From the NCBI RefSeq assembly GCF_037137055.1, contig NZ_JBBBNY010000001.1:558001-622000 (forward strand): a stretch of 64,000 nucleotides of DNA, in the 5' to 3' direction. Each line of letters begins with the position of its first letter. Position 1 is the stretch's first letter. Shown one piece after another: positions 1-8,626 of the stretch. The translations under genes were made by a program, and so were the position numbers. The notes beneath the pieces are model-generated. The model was not told where the DNA came from. It worked only from the letters and a program-made list of their open reading frames with translations, and ran no database searches. Source of the DNA: Frateuria_A yonginensis (GTDB taxonomy: Bacteria > Pseudomonadota > Gammaproteobacteria > Xanthomonadales > Rhodanobacteraceae).

Positions 1-508
1 TGGCGTCGTTGAGCGCGACCTGGCTCAGCGTGAAGTTGGGCTCGCCGTTGCACAGGTTGCTCCAGACGAAAACCATGGCGGTGCATGGCGCAGCCGCCAA
101 CAGGATCAGGCCGGCGATGTAGGAGTCGAGCTGCCCGGCCGGCAGATAGGCGGCGAACACGTGGCGCACGAAAATCCAGCCCAGCAGGGCCATCGAAAAC
201 GGCTTCACCGCCCAGTTGACGAACAGCGTCACGCCGATGCCCTTCCATTGACGACGCACGTCCGCCAGGGCGCCGAAGTCGATCTTCAGAAGCATTGGGA
301 TGATCATCAACCAGATGAGGCCGGCTACGGGCAGGTTGACCTGGGCGATTTCCATGTGCCCGATGGCCTCGAACGTGCCAGGCAGCAGATGGCCGAGAAG
401 GGTGCCCGTAATGATGCACGAGGCCACCCACAGTGTGAGGTAGCGCTCGAAGAAGCCGATCCCCGGTGCCTCGGCCGGCGCCTGGTCGATCGTGGCAACC
501 TGGCTCAT
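1..508 (-). CDS. arsB: ACR3-family arsenite efflux permease, C-terminus beyond window
   Basis: Inner-membrane carrier that exports arsenite (As(III)) after arsenate reduction. The visible 169 residues begin MSQVATIDQAP and continue through several hydrophobic helices. The stretch AAPCTAMVFVWS carries the conserved cysteine that marks the ACR3/BASS fold rather than the E. coli ArsB fold. The ATG overlaps the arsC stop by four bases (ATGA), so translation is probably coupled and the order arsR-arsC-acr3 is one transcription unit. The gene runs off the left edge of the window, so roughly half of a normal 340-400 residue protein is missing here. Symbol follows common usage; acr3 is the stricter name. 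Confidence 0.9.
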   Translation of the reverse strand, partial: MSQVATIDQAPAEAPGIGFFERYLTLWVASCIITGTLLGHLLPGTFEAIGHMEIAQVNLPVAGLIWLMIIPMLLKIDFGALADVRRQWKGIGVTLFVNWAVKPFSMALLGWIFVRHVFAAYLPAGQLDSYIAGLILLAAAPCTAMVFVWSNLCNGEPNFTLSQVALNDA

Positions 509-1023
509 GCCGCAGCCTCGCTGCCGCCGTCACCCGTCAGCGCCCCGATACCATCCAGCGCAGACTTCAGCTCTTTGGGGCTCAGGGTTTCGACCGGCAG
601 GTTGAGCAGCGCCATGATCCGGCGGGTGATCACCGCGTGCGCCTGGTGAAATGCTGCGCGAATCGCGGCAGGGCTGCCTTCGGCTGCAGCCGGATCGGGC
701 AAACCCCAATGGGTGCGCACGAAATCGCCAAAGAGCACCGGGCACGGCTCGCTGGCCGCGGCGTCGCACACCGTGATGGCGATATCCAACGGTGGCGCCT
801 GCTCGCCCACGAACTCGTCCCAGGACTTGCTCGACAGGCCATCGATGGGCATGCCAGCGCCGGCCAGCTGCTCCAGTGCATAGGGATTCACCTGGCCGGT
901 GGGCTTGCTGCCGGCGCTAAGGGCAACGAACCGGCCCTTGCCCAGGTGGTTGAGGGTGGCTTCCGACAGGATGCTCCGGGCGGAATTGCCGGTGCAGATG
1001 AAGAGGACGCGACACGGGTGCAT
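505..1023 (-). CDS. arsC: arsenate reductase, low-molecular-weight phosphatase type
   Basis: Cytoplasmic reductase converting arsenate to arsenite for export by the neighbouring ACR3 pump. The N-terminus has the P-loop CTGNSARS (Cys10 and Arg16, a CX5R motif) of the LMW-phosphatase/thioredoxin-coupled ArsC class. Two further cysteines at 86 and 94 are spaced much like the redox pair of that class (Cys82/Cys89 in the Staphylococcus/Bacillus enzymes). At 172 residues it is longer than the ~130-140 residue minimum because of a C-terminal extension. It lies 24 bases downstream of arsR and overlaps acr3. Whether it uses thioredoxin or glutathione/mycothiol cannot be decided from sequence alone. 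Confidence 0.9.
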   Translation of the reverse strand: MHPCRVLFICTGNSARSILSEATLNHLGKGRFVALSAGSKPTGQVNPYALEQLAGAGMPIDGLSSKSWDEFVGEQAPPLDIAITVCDAAASEPCPVLFGDFVRTHWGLPDPAAAEGSPAAIRAAFHQAHAVITRRIMALLNLPVETLSPKELKSALDGIGALTGDGGSEAAA

Positions 1024-1047
1024 GGCGAAGTCTCGTGAGGAAAAGGA

Positions 1048-1362
1048 TCAGGCACGCACGAGACCGCACTGGGCCGGCTGTCCCGCACAGCAGTGAGCGG
1101 TGAGGTAGTCGATCAGGTGCTGCATGGTTTCGAAGTCGGCGCGGTAGCGGACGTAGCGGCCTTCCGAAAAAGATTCGGCCAGACCCGCATGCACCAGCCC
1201 TTTGAGGTGGAACGACAGGGTCGAGCCACCGAGTCCCACGTGCTCGCCAATGGCGCCGACCACGGCCCCGTCCGGTCCGCAGGTGACTAGATAGCGAAAG
1301 ATGCTCAACCGGCTCTCCTGGGCTAGGCCGGCTAGCAGAACCACGGCAGACTTGGTTTCCAT
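1048..1362 (-). CDS. arsR: ArsR-family arsenic-responsive repressor
   Basis: Winged-helix repressor of the ArsR/SmtB family, 104 residues. The recognition helix region reads STLSFHLKGL. The classical CVC metal motif in the DNA-binding helix is absent. Instead the C-terminus carries Cys91-Cys92 and Cys99, an arrangement like the As(III) site of Acidithiobacillus ferrooxidans ArsR (Cys95, 96, 102), so arsenite probably binds there. The start codon touches an inverted repeat (1363-1382) in the 49-base gap to the divergent arsH, consistent with autoregulation and control of both directions. Confidence 0.9.
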   Translation of the reverse strand: METKSAVVLLAGLAQESRLSIFRYLVTCGPDGAVVGAIGEHVGLGGSTLSFHLKGLVHAGLAESFSEGRYVRYRADFETMQHLIDYLTAHCCAGQPAQCGLVRA

Positions 1363-1382
1363 AATTCGATATTGCTAGAATT
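1363..1382. promoter_or_regulatory. putative ArsR operator in divergent arsR/arsH promoter
   Basis: An interrupted inverted repeat, AATTC then 10 bases then GAATT, occupies the first 20 bases upstream of the arsR ATG. A possible -10 element for arsH (TAGAAT, 1376-1381) lies inside it, with TTGGTT at 1352-1357 as a candidate -35 element. Only 49 bases separate the two genes, so a repressor bound here would block both promoters. Assignment to ArsR is inferred from position. Confidence 0.5.
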
Positions 1383-1411
1383 GTTGAACAAACACAATCG
1401 GATCTTTGTCC

Positions 1412-2215
1412 ATGTCGCTTGAGGATCTGCCCCACGTCACCGCCGAGGCGCTGGATTACCCCACGCTGGAGAAGCTGGCCTTGCCATCCGGGGCGGACCA
1501 TGCGCCGCGCATCCTAATCCTCTACGGGTCGCTGCGGCCGCAATCCTTCAGCCGCAAGCTCGCGCTTGAGGCCGAACGCATCCTGCGTCAGCTGGGTGCC
1601 GAGACCCGCGTCTTCGACCCCCATGAACTGCCGGTGCTGGACGGCGTGCCCGCGTCGCATCCCAAGGTGCAGGAACTGCGCGCGCTTTCGCTCTGGTCCG
1701 AGGGCCAGGTTTGGGTCAGCCCCGAACGGCACGGCACCGTCACCGGCGTGTTCAAGAACCAGATCGACTGGCTGCCGCTGGAGGACGGGAGCGTGCGCCC
1801 GACCCAAGGCCGCACGCTGGCCGTGATGCAGGTCTGTGGTGGCTCGCAGTCGTTCAACGTGGTCAACACCTTGCGGGTGCTCGGCCGCTGGATGCGCATG
1901 GTGGCCATCCCCAACCAATCATCGGTCGCCAAGGCATGGCAGGAGTTCGACGAAAGCGGCCGCATGAAGCCGTCGCCGTACTACGACCGCGTCGTCGATG
2001 TAATGGAGGAGCTGTTCAAGTTCACGTTGATGGTGCGCGACCGTTCCGATTACCTGGTGAGCCGCTATAGCGAGCGCAAGGGAGCCGTCCAAGCCAAGGC
2101 ATTGGCCGCGGCCGCAGCGGTCGTCGAGGTGCCGACAGTCAACGTCGTCATGCCCACAAACGAGGCGCCCGAGTCGGCCGTGGCGTGCTGCGGCTCCGCA
2201 GGGCGCTGCGCATGA
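1412..2215 (+). CDS. arsH: ArsH, NADPH-dependent FMN reductase / organoarsenical oxidase
   Basis: Flavoprotein of the NADPH-dependent FMN reductase family. ArsH proteins oxidise trivalent methylated and aromatic arsenicals to less toxic pentavalent forms. The flavodoxin-like FMN loop is LYGSLRPQSFSR near residue 37, and the conserved blocks SPERHGTVTGVFKNQIDWLP and QVCGGSQSFNVVNTLR are present. ATG 1412 is preferred; a TTG two codons earlier (1406) is in frame, and neither has a clear ribosome site. The C-terminus has a Cys pair and a further Cys within the last eight residues. It is divergent from arsR and probably repressed by it. Confidence 0.9.
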   Translation: MSLEDLPHVTAEALDYPTLEKLALPSGADHAPRILILYGSLRPQSFSRKLALEAERILRQLGAETRVFDPHELPVLDGVPASHPKVQELRALSLWSEGQVWVSPERHGTVTGVFKNQIDWLPLEDGSVRPTQGRTLAVMQVCGGSQSFNVVNTLRVLGRWMRMVAIPNQSSVAKAWQEFDESGRMKPSPYYDRVVDVMEELFKFTLMVRDRSDYLVSRYSERKGAVQAKALAAAAAVVEVPTVNVVMPTNEAPESAVACCGSAGRCA

Positions 2216-2264
2216 TTACCAGCGGCCGGTGATTTGTCGATTCTGGCGCCAGGGGTTCATCTGC

Positions 2265-2897
2265 TCATTCACCTGGTCTGGTTATTGCCTTCGCACATGT
2301 CTCTTGCCTTGCCTGCGATCTGTCCGAAGCCCATGGAGCTACGCCCATGCTTCGTTGTGAGCGCAGCAACGTCAAGGTCAGCGTGGCCATTGTGCTGACC
2401 CATAGTGCACCGAGCATGTCCCCGGGATAGTGCACTCCAAGGTAGATTCTTGCCCAGGCCATGGGCAAGCCAAGCAGGGCCACGGCCACGCCCCATCGAT
2501 ACGTAGAGCGCTGCAGTAACAAAATCCCGGCCAATGTCCATTGAGCGGTCAAGTGGTCGCTGGGAAAGCTTCCCGTGGCTGCATGCGTCATCCATGCTTG
2601 TCCGACTCCCGCAACGAACGGGCGGGCGCGTGGCCACAGCAAGGCCAGCCCAAGGTTCATTACCAGCGCTCCGGCGATGGCAAGCGTCGCGTCGACGACT
2701 ATCCGGCGAGGCCACCGACGCGGCATCGCCCCCATCAAACCTAAGAGTGCCATGCCAGCCAGCAAGGGAGCATCGGCCAGGACGCGCGCGAACCGGGCCA
2801 TGGTCATAGACGGCCTCTGAGCAGGATGGATATGCCGGAAGAGCCACACGTCCGCCCCATAAGCGGCAGCGGCTAAGTCATGCAACGAAGGCGTCAT
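2265..2897 (-). CDS. PAP2-family membrane phosphatase
   Basis: Integral-membrane acid phosphatase of the PAP2 superfamily (210 residues). The three signature blocks are visible: LLWPRARP (K/RX6RP-like) near residue 87, GSFPSDH near 109 and RIYLGVHYPGD near 149, whose His and Asp complete the catalytic site. Relatives act on undecaprenyl diphosphate (BcrC type) or on phosphatidic acid and lipid A phosphates; the substrate here is not evident. The ATG overlaps the stop of the upstream cation transporter by four bases, so it is the third gene of a coupled FTR1-CDF-PAP2 unit. It converges on arsH. Confidence 0.85.
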   Translation of the reverse strand: MTPSLHDLAAAAYGADVWLFRHIHPAQRPSMTMARFARVLADAPLLAGMALLGLMGAMPRRWPRRIVVDATLAIAGALVMNLGLALLWPRARPFVAGVGQAWMTHAATGSFPSDHLTAQWTLAGILLLQRSTYRWGVAVALLGLPMAWARIYLGVHYPGDMLGALWVSTMATLTLTLLRSQRSMGVAPWASDRSQARQETCAKAITRPGE

Positions 2898-3511
2898 TGC
2901 GGAAGCTGCTCAGCGTGTGAAGCCGCCTCACGTGCCTCTCGCAGGATGCCGACCGCCTCCTTGAGGATGAATACCGCGATGCCGGCGCCGATCAGCAAGT
3001 CGGGAACCGCGCTGTGCAGAATCAGGACAAGCACGCCCGACGCGATCACCGCCAGGTTGGCAATCACGTCCACCCGGGTGAACAGCCAGGTGGCCCGGAG
3101 GTGGACTTCGCCACGGCGAAACCGTCCCAGCAGCCGCAGGACCGTGGTGTTGACCACCAGCGCCACCAACGCGATCGCCATCATCCAAAGGCCTTCCGGT
3201 GCGCTACCCGCCATGAAGCGCCATGCCACTCCTGCCAGGGCGCCCAGCCCCAGAAGCAAAAGCAGCGTACCGCTTGATCGCGCGGCAATGGCCTTGAAGC
3301 GGGCGTCACGGGTCCAGGCGAGCAGTCCTATCGCATAGGCACAGGCATCGGCCAGCATGTCCAGCGAGTCGGCAATCAACCCCATCGACTGCGCCGCCAG
3401 CCCGGCGATCAATCCAACGACGAACATCGTGGCATTGAGCGCAAGTGCAATACGCAGAATGCGGCGCTCTGCTTCGTTGGTGGCCTCGGCGTGGCATCCA
3501 CAATCACTCAT
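2894..3511 (-). CDS. cation diffusion facilitator family transporter
   Basis: About six transmembrane helices in 205 residues, short for the CDF family because the cytoplasmic C-terminal domain is missing or very reduced. Acidic motifs DSLDMLADA (second helix) and TRVDVIANL (fifth helix) match the intramembrane metal-binding positions of CDF exporters. The N-terminus MSDCGCHAE offers Cys/His ligands. It overlaps the FTR1 stop upstream and the PAP2 start downstream by four bases each, so it is probably expressed with the iron permease and may export Fe(II), Zn(II) or another divalent ion by proton antiport. The metal specificity is not decided by the sequence. Confidence 0.85.
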   Translation of the reverse strand: MSDCGCHAEATNEAERRILRIALALNATMFVVGLIAGLAAQSMGLIADSLDMLADACAYAIGLLAWTRDARFKAIAARSSGTLLLLLGLGALAGVAWRFMAGSAPEGLWMMAIALVALVVNTTVLRLLGRFRRGEVHLRATWLFTRVDVIANLAVIASGVLVLILHSAVPDLLIGAGIAVFILKEAVGILREAREAASHAEQLPQ

Positions 3512-5484
3512 TGGTCGACCTCCGGTTTTTCGACAAGCACGTTGCCGGCTTGCGTCGTGGGCATACGGCTACGCCACGCGTTGATTGCAAAACCCAAACC
3601 CAGAATCAGGACGATGGCGACCTGAGACAGCACCGACTGCCACGTTGGAAAAATACCCAGGAGCTCCACATGCGGTACCGGCGCCGGGCTCACCGCCAGC
3701 CAGCCCGCTTCCTGCAATGCAGCAACCCCTTTGCCCGTGAGTACGATGGCCAGTATCGCGATCAGTGCGGAACTCGCGGTAAAAAAGTGCGCCAGTGGCA
3801 GGCGCCGACTGGTGCGGAGCAAGACCCAAGCGATCACAACTAGGACGCCAGCGCCCGCAGCAATGCCGCCGAGCAGCCAGGCTTCCTGGCCCTCACTCCA
3901 TAGAGCGGCATAAAACAGGATCGTCTCGAAGACCTCCCGATACACCGAGATGAACGCCAAGCCGAACAGGAACCACGCCGATCGCTGGTTGAGCGCTGCG
4001 GCCATTTTCTCCTTCAGGTAGCTCTGCCATCGTCCGCCGATACTCTTCTGGTGCATCCAGAGGCCGACACTGAGCAGGACGACGGCAGCGAACAAGGACG
4101 ACAGCCCCTCGGTCAACTCACGGCCCGCGCCGCTGATCGAGATCGCATAGCTCGCCAGCGCCCATGTGATGCCGCCAGCCACCAGGGCCAGTGCCCAGCC
4201 TGCATGTACGTACCGGACTGCCTGAAGCCGCTCGGCCTTGCGCAGAAAGGCCAGCAAGGCCACCACGACCAGCATCGCCTCCAGTCCCTCGCGGACCAGA
4301 ATCGTGAAGGCGCCGAGGAAGGTGGCGACGGGGTCGTCGGCCGTGGTGCTGATAGCTGCTTGAGCTTTGACCAGCAATGCGTCGATCTGATCGGCCTGCT
4401 GGGCTATCTCCGTCTGAGGCTTGCCGCTGGTCAGGGCGGTCCGGTAGGCCCCCATCGCCGTTTCAAGCGTTGCGCGCAGCGCGTTGTCACGTGCATTGAG
4501 CTGCGGCTCGACCGGTTCCACGCCATCGAGGTAGGCCGAGAGCGCCAGTTTGGCGGCCTCTGAGCGCTCCCCCGAGCGATAGGCCGTGACGCTTGCCGCC
4601 AGCCGCCCACGCGCCAGTGCGAGGCCTTGCGGCGCCTCTTCGATGCCCGCCGGGTGGGAGCGCAGGTAACCGAGGATGGCGCGAGCACGCTCGGTTCCAA
4701 GGGCCGGCGTCAACGCGGCAACCCGCGCCTGCGTCAGATCCTGCAGGCTCGCAATCTGCATGCGTGCTGCAGCGTCCTGCTGCCAGGCGTGCGCACCGGT
4801 CGTCGCTTCGGCGCCGTAGGCAAGGGAGCCTACGTAGTAGGCCAACGCCCATCGATCAGCCAGGGATAGTTGCTTCGCATAGCTGGCCATGGGTGTGCCG
4901 GCAACCCCTTGGCTGATGACCTCGTATAGCGACAGCGCACTTCGTTGATCGGCCCGGGCCTGGTTGGTGAAGTCCACCGGGCGTGGATCAAGCGAAAGCC
5001 CTGCCGGGCCGTCTCCTCGTCCCGTTGAGCCATGGCAAGCAGCGCAGTTTTGTTGGTACAGCGCCGCGCCGCGCGCCAGGTCCGGAGCCTGTGTCGGCGC
5101 TGTGGGGATGGGATAAGCCTGCAACAATCCGTCGGCAAGAGCATGAGCTTGCTGGGCGACGGTAGTCGGCGTGGCTTTCGCGTCGATGGCGGCCACCAGG
5201 TGGTTCGCCTGCTCGGCCAGCGATGATGAGGTGACGGTGGGTGGGAGTGCTTGAATGCGCTTACGCGCCGTGGCCGCGAACTCACGCATCTCGGCGTACT
5301 CGGAGGCGCTTATCACTGCGCCATCGCGTACCGCACCGGCGTAATCGATCGCGAGGTAGTCGAGCATCTGCCACGTCTGGGGCACGCTCGCCGGCGCGTC
5401 TTGGGCGAACGAGGAGAAGCCCCAAAGTAGAGCAACCGCAAGGCCCGCATTGCGCAAGAAATTGTAAATGCGACTCGTTATCAT
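3508..5484 (-). CDS. cytochrome c / FTR1-family iron permease fusion
   Basis: A signal-peptide-bearing protein of 658 residues with an N-terminal periplasmic part and a C-terminal FTR1 iron permease. The first part carries a c-type heme site, NCAACHGSTGRG, followed by a distal Met in GTPMASY. The permease part has the two iron-translocation motifs REGLEA and REVFE among about seven helices. The heme domain may serve as ferroxidase or electron acceptor for Fe(II), coupling oxidation to uptake. The frame is open 36 codons further upstream, but start 5484 is chosen because MITSRIYNFLRNAGLAVALL is an immediate signal peptide. A six-codon upstream reading frame overlaps the start (see 5481-5501). 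Confidence 0.88.
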   Translation of the reverse strand: MITSRIYNFLRNAGLAVALLWGFSSFAQDAPASVPQTWQMLDYLAIDYAGAVRDGAVISASEYAEMREFAATARKRIQALPPTVTSSSLAEQANHLVAAIDAKATPTTVAQQAHALADGLLQAYPIPTAPTQAPDLARGAALYQQNCAACHGSTGRGDGPAGLSLDPRPVDFTNQARADQRSALSLYEVISQGVAGTPMASYAKQLSLADRWALAYYVGSLAYGAEATTGAHAWQQDAAARMQIASLQDLTQARVAALTPALGTERARAILGYLRSHPAGIEEAPQGLALARGRLAASVTAYRSGERSEAAKLALSAYLDGVEPVEPQLNARDNALRATLETAMGAYRTALTSGKPQTEIAQQADQIDALLVKAQAAISTTADDPVATFLGAFTILVREGLEAMLVVVALLAFLRKAERLQAVRYVHAGWALALVAGGITWALASYAISISGAGRELTEGLSSLFAAVVLLSVGLWMHQKSIGGRWQSYLKEKMAAALNQRSAWFLFGLAFISVYREVFETILFYAALWSEGQEAWLLGGIAAGAGVLVVIAWVLLRTSRRLPLAHFFTASSALIAILAIVLTGKGVAALQEAGWLAVSPAPVPHVELLGIFPTWQSVLSQVAIVLILGLGFAINAWRSRMPTTQAGNVLVEKPEVDQ

Positions 5485-5501
5485 TTTTTCAGTATAGCCA
5501 T
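5481..5501 (-). promoter_or_regulatory. six-codon upstream ORF coupled to the FTR1 start
   Basis: ATG at 5501 encodes MAILKK and ends in a TGA that shares four bases with the FTR1 ATG (ATGA). The only good Shine-Dalgarno stretch, GAGAGGAG at 5503-5510, is placed for this mini-ORF rather than for the permease start, which lies about 20 bases away. Ribosomes may therefore reach the permease by termination-reinitiation. This is read from sequence; no expression evidence exists. Confidence 0.4.
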
Positions 5502-5725
5502 TTCTCCTCTCACAGTAAGCCAACCGAGGTGTGGGCAGCGACAAGGCTCGTCGACTTGCTGGGGCAAGGGCATCCGATGCGGGGCGCATCAACGGTAGTG
5601 CCAGCCAGTGCTAAACGCGCCGTGACTGTTGAGCGCTGAGTAAACCAGCGCCGAGGTTAGTCTTCGCAAAACAACGTCCCGTGCGATCAGCGCGACTCAT
5701 GCGTGATCAGGTAGGTCTGGCCACT

Positions 5726-7135
5726 TCACCATGGCAGCGCCATAGGCTCCCAGTGTCCTAGTAGCGCCTGCGCGAGCAGCCCCAGGACCAGTACCGCCAC
5801 AACACCAGCGATGACCCCGCTGCCTGCCCAGTTGCCAAGAAGCTGGGGCGCGGCTTTCCTTTCATGGAAGTAAATCGGTGCAATCGCGCGAAGGTAGTAG
5901 AACAACGACACCACCGTGTTGAGGATCGCCACGACGGCCAGCCAGGCATAGCCCGCATCGATGGTGGCAAGAAACAGCGTGAGCTTGCCGACGAAGCCGG
6001 CCAGCGGCGGGATGCCGACGAGCGAGAGCAGGCTCAAGGTCAATCCTGCCGCCAGCAGCGGGCGATGATGCGCAAGCCCACTGTAGTCCGCCAGCTCCGT
6101 GCGCCCGCGCAACTGCACCACTACGGCGAAAGCGGTCAGGTTCGCGGCGGCGTAGCCGGCCAGGAAGAAAAGCAAGGCGGGCATCGCTTGCCCGCTTGCA
6201 CCGATCACGGTGACCGCCATCAGTGCATAGCCGGCCTGCGACACCGACGACCAGCCGAGCAGCCGGCGCAAATCGGTTTGCCACAGCGCAGCCAGGTTGC
6301 CCAGCGTCATCGTCGCCACCGCTATCGCCGCCAGAAGCGGGCGCCAGCCGATGGCATCGGTCGGAAACACATGCAGCAGCCGCGCCAGCGCCAGTGCGGC
6401 GCCGATCTTCGGCACCACGGTGAGAAACGCCGCTGCCGGTGCCGGCGCGCCTTCGGCCACGTCGGGCAGCCAGGTATGCACCGGCACCGCGCCGAGCTCG
6501 AAGGCCACGCCGATCACCACCAAGGCCAGCGCGAGCAGCAACAGCGGCGATGCCGCCGCGTGCGTCAACGCCACTGCCATGTCCTGATAACCGGTGCGCC
6601 CCAGCAGCCCGAACAGCAGCGCGACGCCGAGCATCAGGAGCGTGTTGGCGAACGCGCCGATCAGGAAATACTTCATGCCGGCCTCCACCGACAACGCCCA
6701 GTCGCGATGCCAGGCGGCCAGCGTGTAGCCGGTCACCGACGACAGCAGCACGCCCATTACCAGCTGCAGCGTATCGGCGGCGCCGGCCATCGCCATCGCG
6801 CCCAGCGCGGACAGCAGCAGCATCGAGTAGTACTCGCCGTGCCGGCGTTCGTGGCGGAACCATTCTGGAGCAAGCAATACGGCGATGGCGGTCGCCGCCA
6901 GAATGATCAGGCGCGCCGCGATGCTGGCGCCGTCCAGCGCCCAGGTGCCGGAAAAGGTCAGCCGTGGCTGGCCGCTCCATTGCATCGCGCACAGCACGCC
7001 GGCCAGCGCCAGTCCAATCAGGGCCAGCGGCGCGCCCAGCCACTGCCGCCGCATCGGCGCGAACGAGGCCAGAAGCAGGCCTATCACCGCCGTCACCAGA
7101 ACGGCGATTTCGGGCAGGACGTCGCCGAGCGGCAT
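5726..7135 (-). CDS. nuoN: NuoN-like antiporter subunit of a complex-I-like assembly
   Basis: Proton-pumping antiporter-like membrane subunit with about 14 helices in 469 residues. The NuoN hallmark HTWLPDVAEGAPAPAAAFLT is present with its following lysine (VVPKIGAA). A later conserved position normally Lys in NuoN (QTNIKR in E. coli) is arginine (QTDLRRLLGWSS). It is the last gene of the operon, two bases after nuoM. Followed by about 240 bases without a gene before the FTR1 start; I see no clear terminator there. The missing NADH module in this operon means that the electron donor of the complex is unknown. Confidence 0.88.
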   Translation of the reverse strand: MPLGDVLPEIAVLVTAVIGLLLASFAPMRRQWLGAPLALIGLALAGVLCAMQWSGQPRLTFSGTWALDGASIAARLIILAATAIAVLLAPEWFRHERRHGEYYSMLLLSALGAMAMAGAADTLQLVMGVLLSSVTGYTLAAWHRDWALSVEAGMKYFLIGAFANTLLMLGVALLFGLLGRTGYQDMAVALTHAAASPLLLLALALVVIGVAFELGAVPVHTWLPDVAEGAPAPAAAFLTVVPKIGAALALARLLHVFPTDAIGWRPLLAAIAVATMTLGNLAALWQTDLRRLLGWSSVSQAGYALMAVTVIGASGQAMPALLFFLAGYAAANLTAFAVVVQLRGRTELADYSGLAHHRPLLAAGLTLSLLSLVGIPPLAGFVGKLTLFLATIDAGYAWLAVVAILNTVVSLFYYLRAIAPIYFHERKAAPQLLGNWAGSGVIAGVVAVLVLGLLAQALLGHWEPMALPW

Positions 7136-7137
7136 CG

Positions 7138-8625
7138 TCAGCGACTCCGCACCAGCGTCGCCGTGGCACTGTCGATGACCGCCAGCAGCTCATGAGGATA
7201 GACGCCGATCGCCACCACCAGCAGCAACAATGCGCCCAGCGGCACGAGCTCGCGCACGCGCAAGTCGGCGAAGTCCGCCCAGCGCGCGGGCATGGCGCCG
7301 AAGAACAGCCGCTGCAGCATCTGCAGGAACAGCGCCGCGGTGATCAGGATGCCGAGCAGGCCGATCGCGGCCAGCCATGGGTAGCTGGCGAAGGTGCCGG
7401 CAAAGATCTGGAACTCGGCCACGAAGCCGGCCAGCCCCGGCAGGCCGAGGCTGGCGAACGCCGCCACCGTCGCCGCCGCGGTCAGTCGCGGTGCCACCTG
7501 CGCCAGCCCGCCGTAGGCATCCATGTCGTACTCGCGCGCGCGCTGCCAGAACACCGCGGTGATCAGAAAAAGCGCCCCGGTGATCAACCCGTGCGCAACC
7601 ATTTCAACCACCGCGCCGGTCAGTGCAAGCAGGCGTCCCGCGTCGCTGCCGGCCACCGCGCCGGCCGCGGCTACGCCGAGCACGGCGTAGCCCATGTGAT
7701 TGACCGAGGTGTAGGCAATGCGCCGTTTCAGGTCTTGCTGGCCCAGCGCCACCAGCGATCCCCACAGGATCGAAATCACCGCCAGGATGCCCAGCGGCAG
7801 CGCGTAGCGGGCGAACGTGGCGCTCATCATCGAGAACGGAATGCGGATCAGACCGTACACGCCCATCTTCAGCAGCACGCCGGCCAGGATCGCCGACACC
7901 GGCCCGGGCGCATTGACGTGCGCGGGCGGCAGCCAGGTGTGCAGCGGAAACAGCGGCGTCTTGATGCCGAAGCCGAACACGAAGCCGAGCAGCACCAGTG
8001 CGCTGCGCACATCCATGCCGGCCAGCGGCTGCCGCGCGATCAGCTCGCGCATGTCGAAGGTCAGCGATCCGCTGCCGAGGGACAGGCCCAGGATCGCCAG
8101 CAGGATCGCCAGCGATCCGGCGAACGTGTAGACGAAGAACTTGAGCGCCGCGCGCGGGGCGTCGTCATGGCCCCAGCGGCCAATCAGGAAATACATGCCG
8201 ACCAGGCTCAGGTCAAAAAATACGTAGAACAGAAGCAGGTCCAGCGCCATAAACACGCCCAGCGAGACCGCCTCGAGAAACAGGAACCACGCGTAATAGG
8301 CGCGCGCCCGCTGCTTGGTTTCGGCCGGCCAGGCAATCGCCGCCAGAAACAGCACGGCGCTCATGGCCGAGATCGCCAGTGCGATGCCGTCGATACCGAC
8401 CCGCCACGCCACGCCCAGCGACGGAATCCAAGGCACCGTGGCCACCTGCTGGAACGCCGCTGCGCCGGCGCCGGTGTCGAAGCGGGCCCACACAATCAGC
8501 AACAGCACCAGAGGCACCGCGGCCACGCCGATGGCAATCCGCCGCGTCGTTTGCTCGGAGGCGTTCGGCAGGAACAGCAGCGCGAAAGCGCCTAGCAGCG
8601 GAACGAGGATGGCCAAAGTCAACAT
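7138..8625 (-). CDS. nuoM: NuoM-like antiporter subunit
   Basis: Second antiporter-like subunit, 495 residues. Conserved lysines are present in GIKTPLFPLHTWLPP and in LLKMGVYGL, and the block DLKRRIAYTSVNHMGYA matches the C-terminal half-channel. In the fifth helix the usual glutamate (FYVFFE in NuoM) is an aspartate (FYVFFDLSLVGMYFL), a conservative change at a residue important for proton pumping. It starts one base after the nuoL stop. Together with NuoL and NuoN it gives a full complement of three antiporter subunits, unlike Mrp or group 4 hydrogenase systems that carry fewer. Confidence 0.88.
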   Translation of the reverse strand: MLTLAILVPLLGAFALLFLPNASEQTTRRIAIGVAAVPLVLLLIVWARFDTGAGAAAFQQVATVPWIPSLGVAWRVGIDGIALAISAMSAVLFLAAIAWPAETKQRARAYYAWFLFLEAVSLGVFMALDLLLFYVFFDLSLVGMYFLIGRWGHDDAPRAALKFFVYTFAGSLAILLAILGLSLGSGSLTFDMRELIARQPLAGMDVRSALVLLGFVFGFGIKTPLFPLHTWLPPAHVNAPGPVSAILAGVLLKMGVYGLIRIPFSMMSATFARYALPLGILAVISILWGSLVALGQQDLKRRIAYTSVNHMGYAVLGVAAAGAVAGSDAGRLLALTGAVVEMVAHGLITGALFLITAVFWQRAREYDMDAYGGLAQVAPRLTAAATVAAFASLGLPGLAGFVAEFQIFAGTFASYPWLAAIGLLGILITAALFLQMLQRLFFGAMPARWADFADLRVRELVPLGALLLLVVAIGVYPHELLAVIDSATATLVRSR

Positions 8626-8626
8626 G

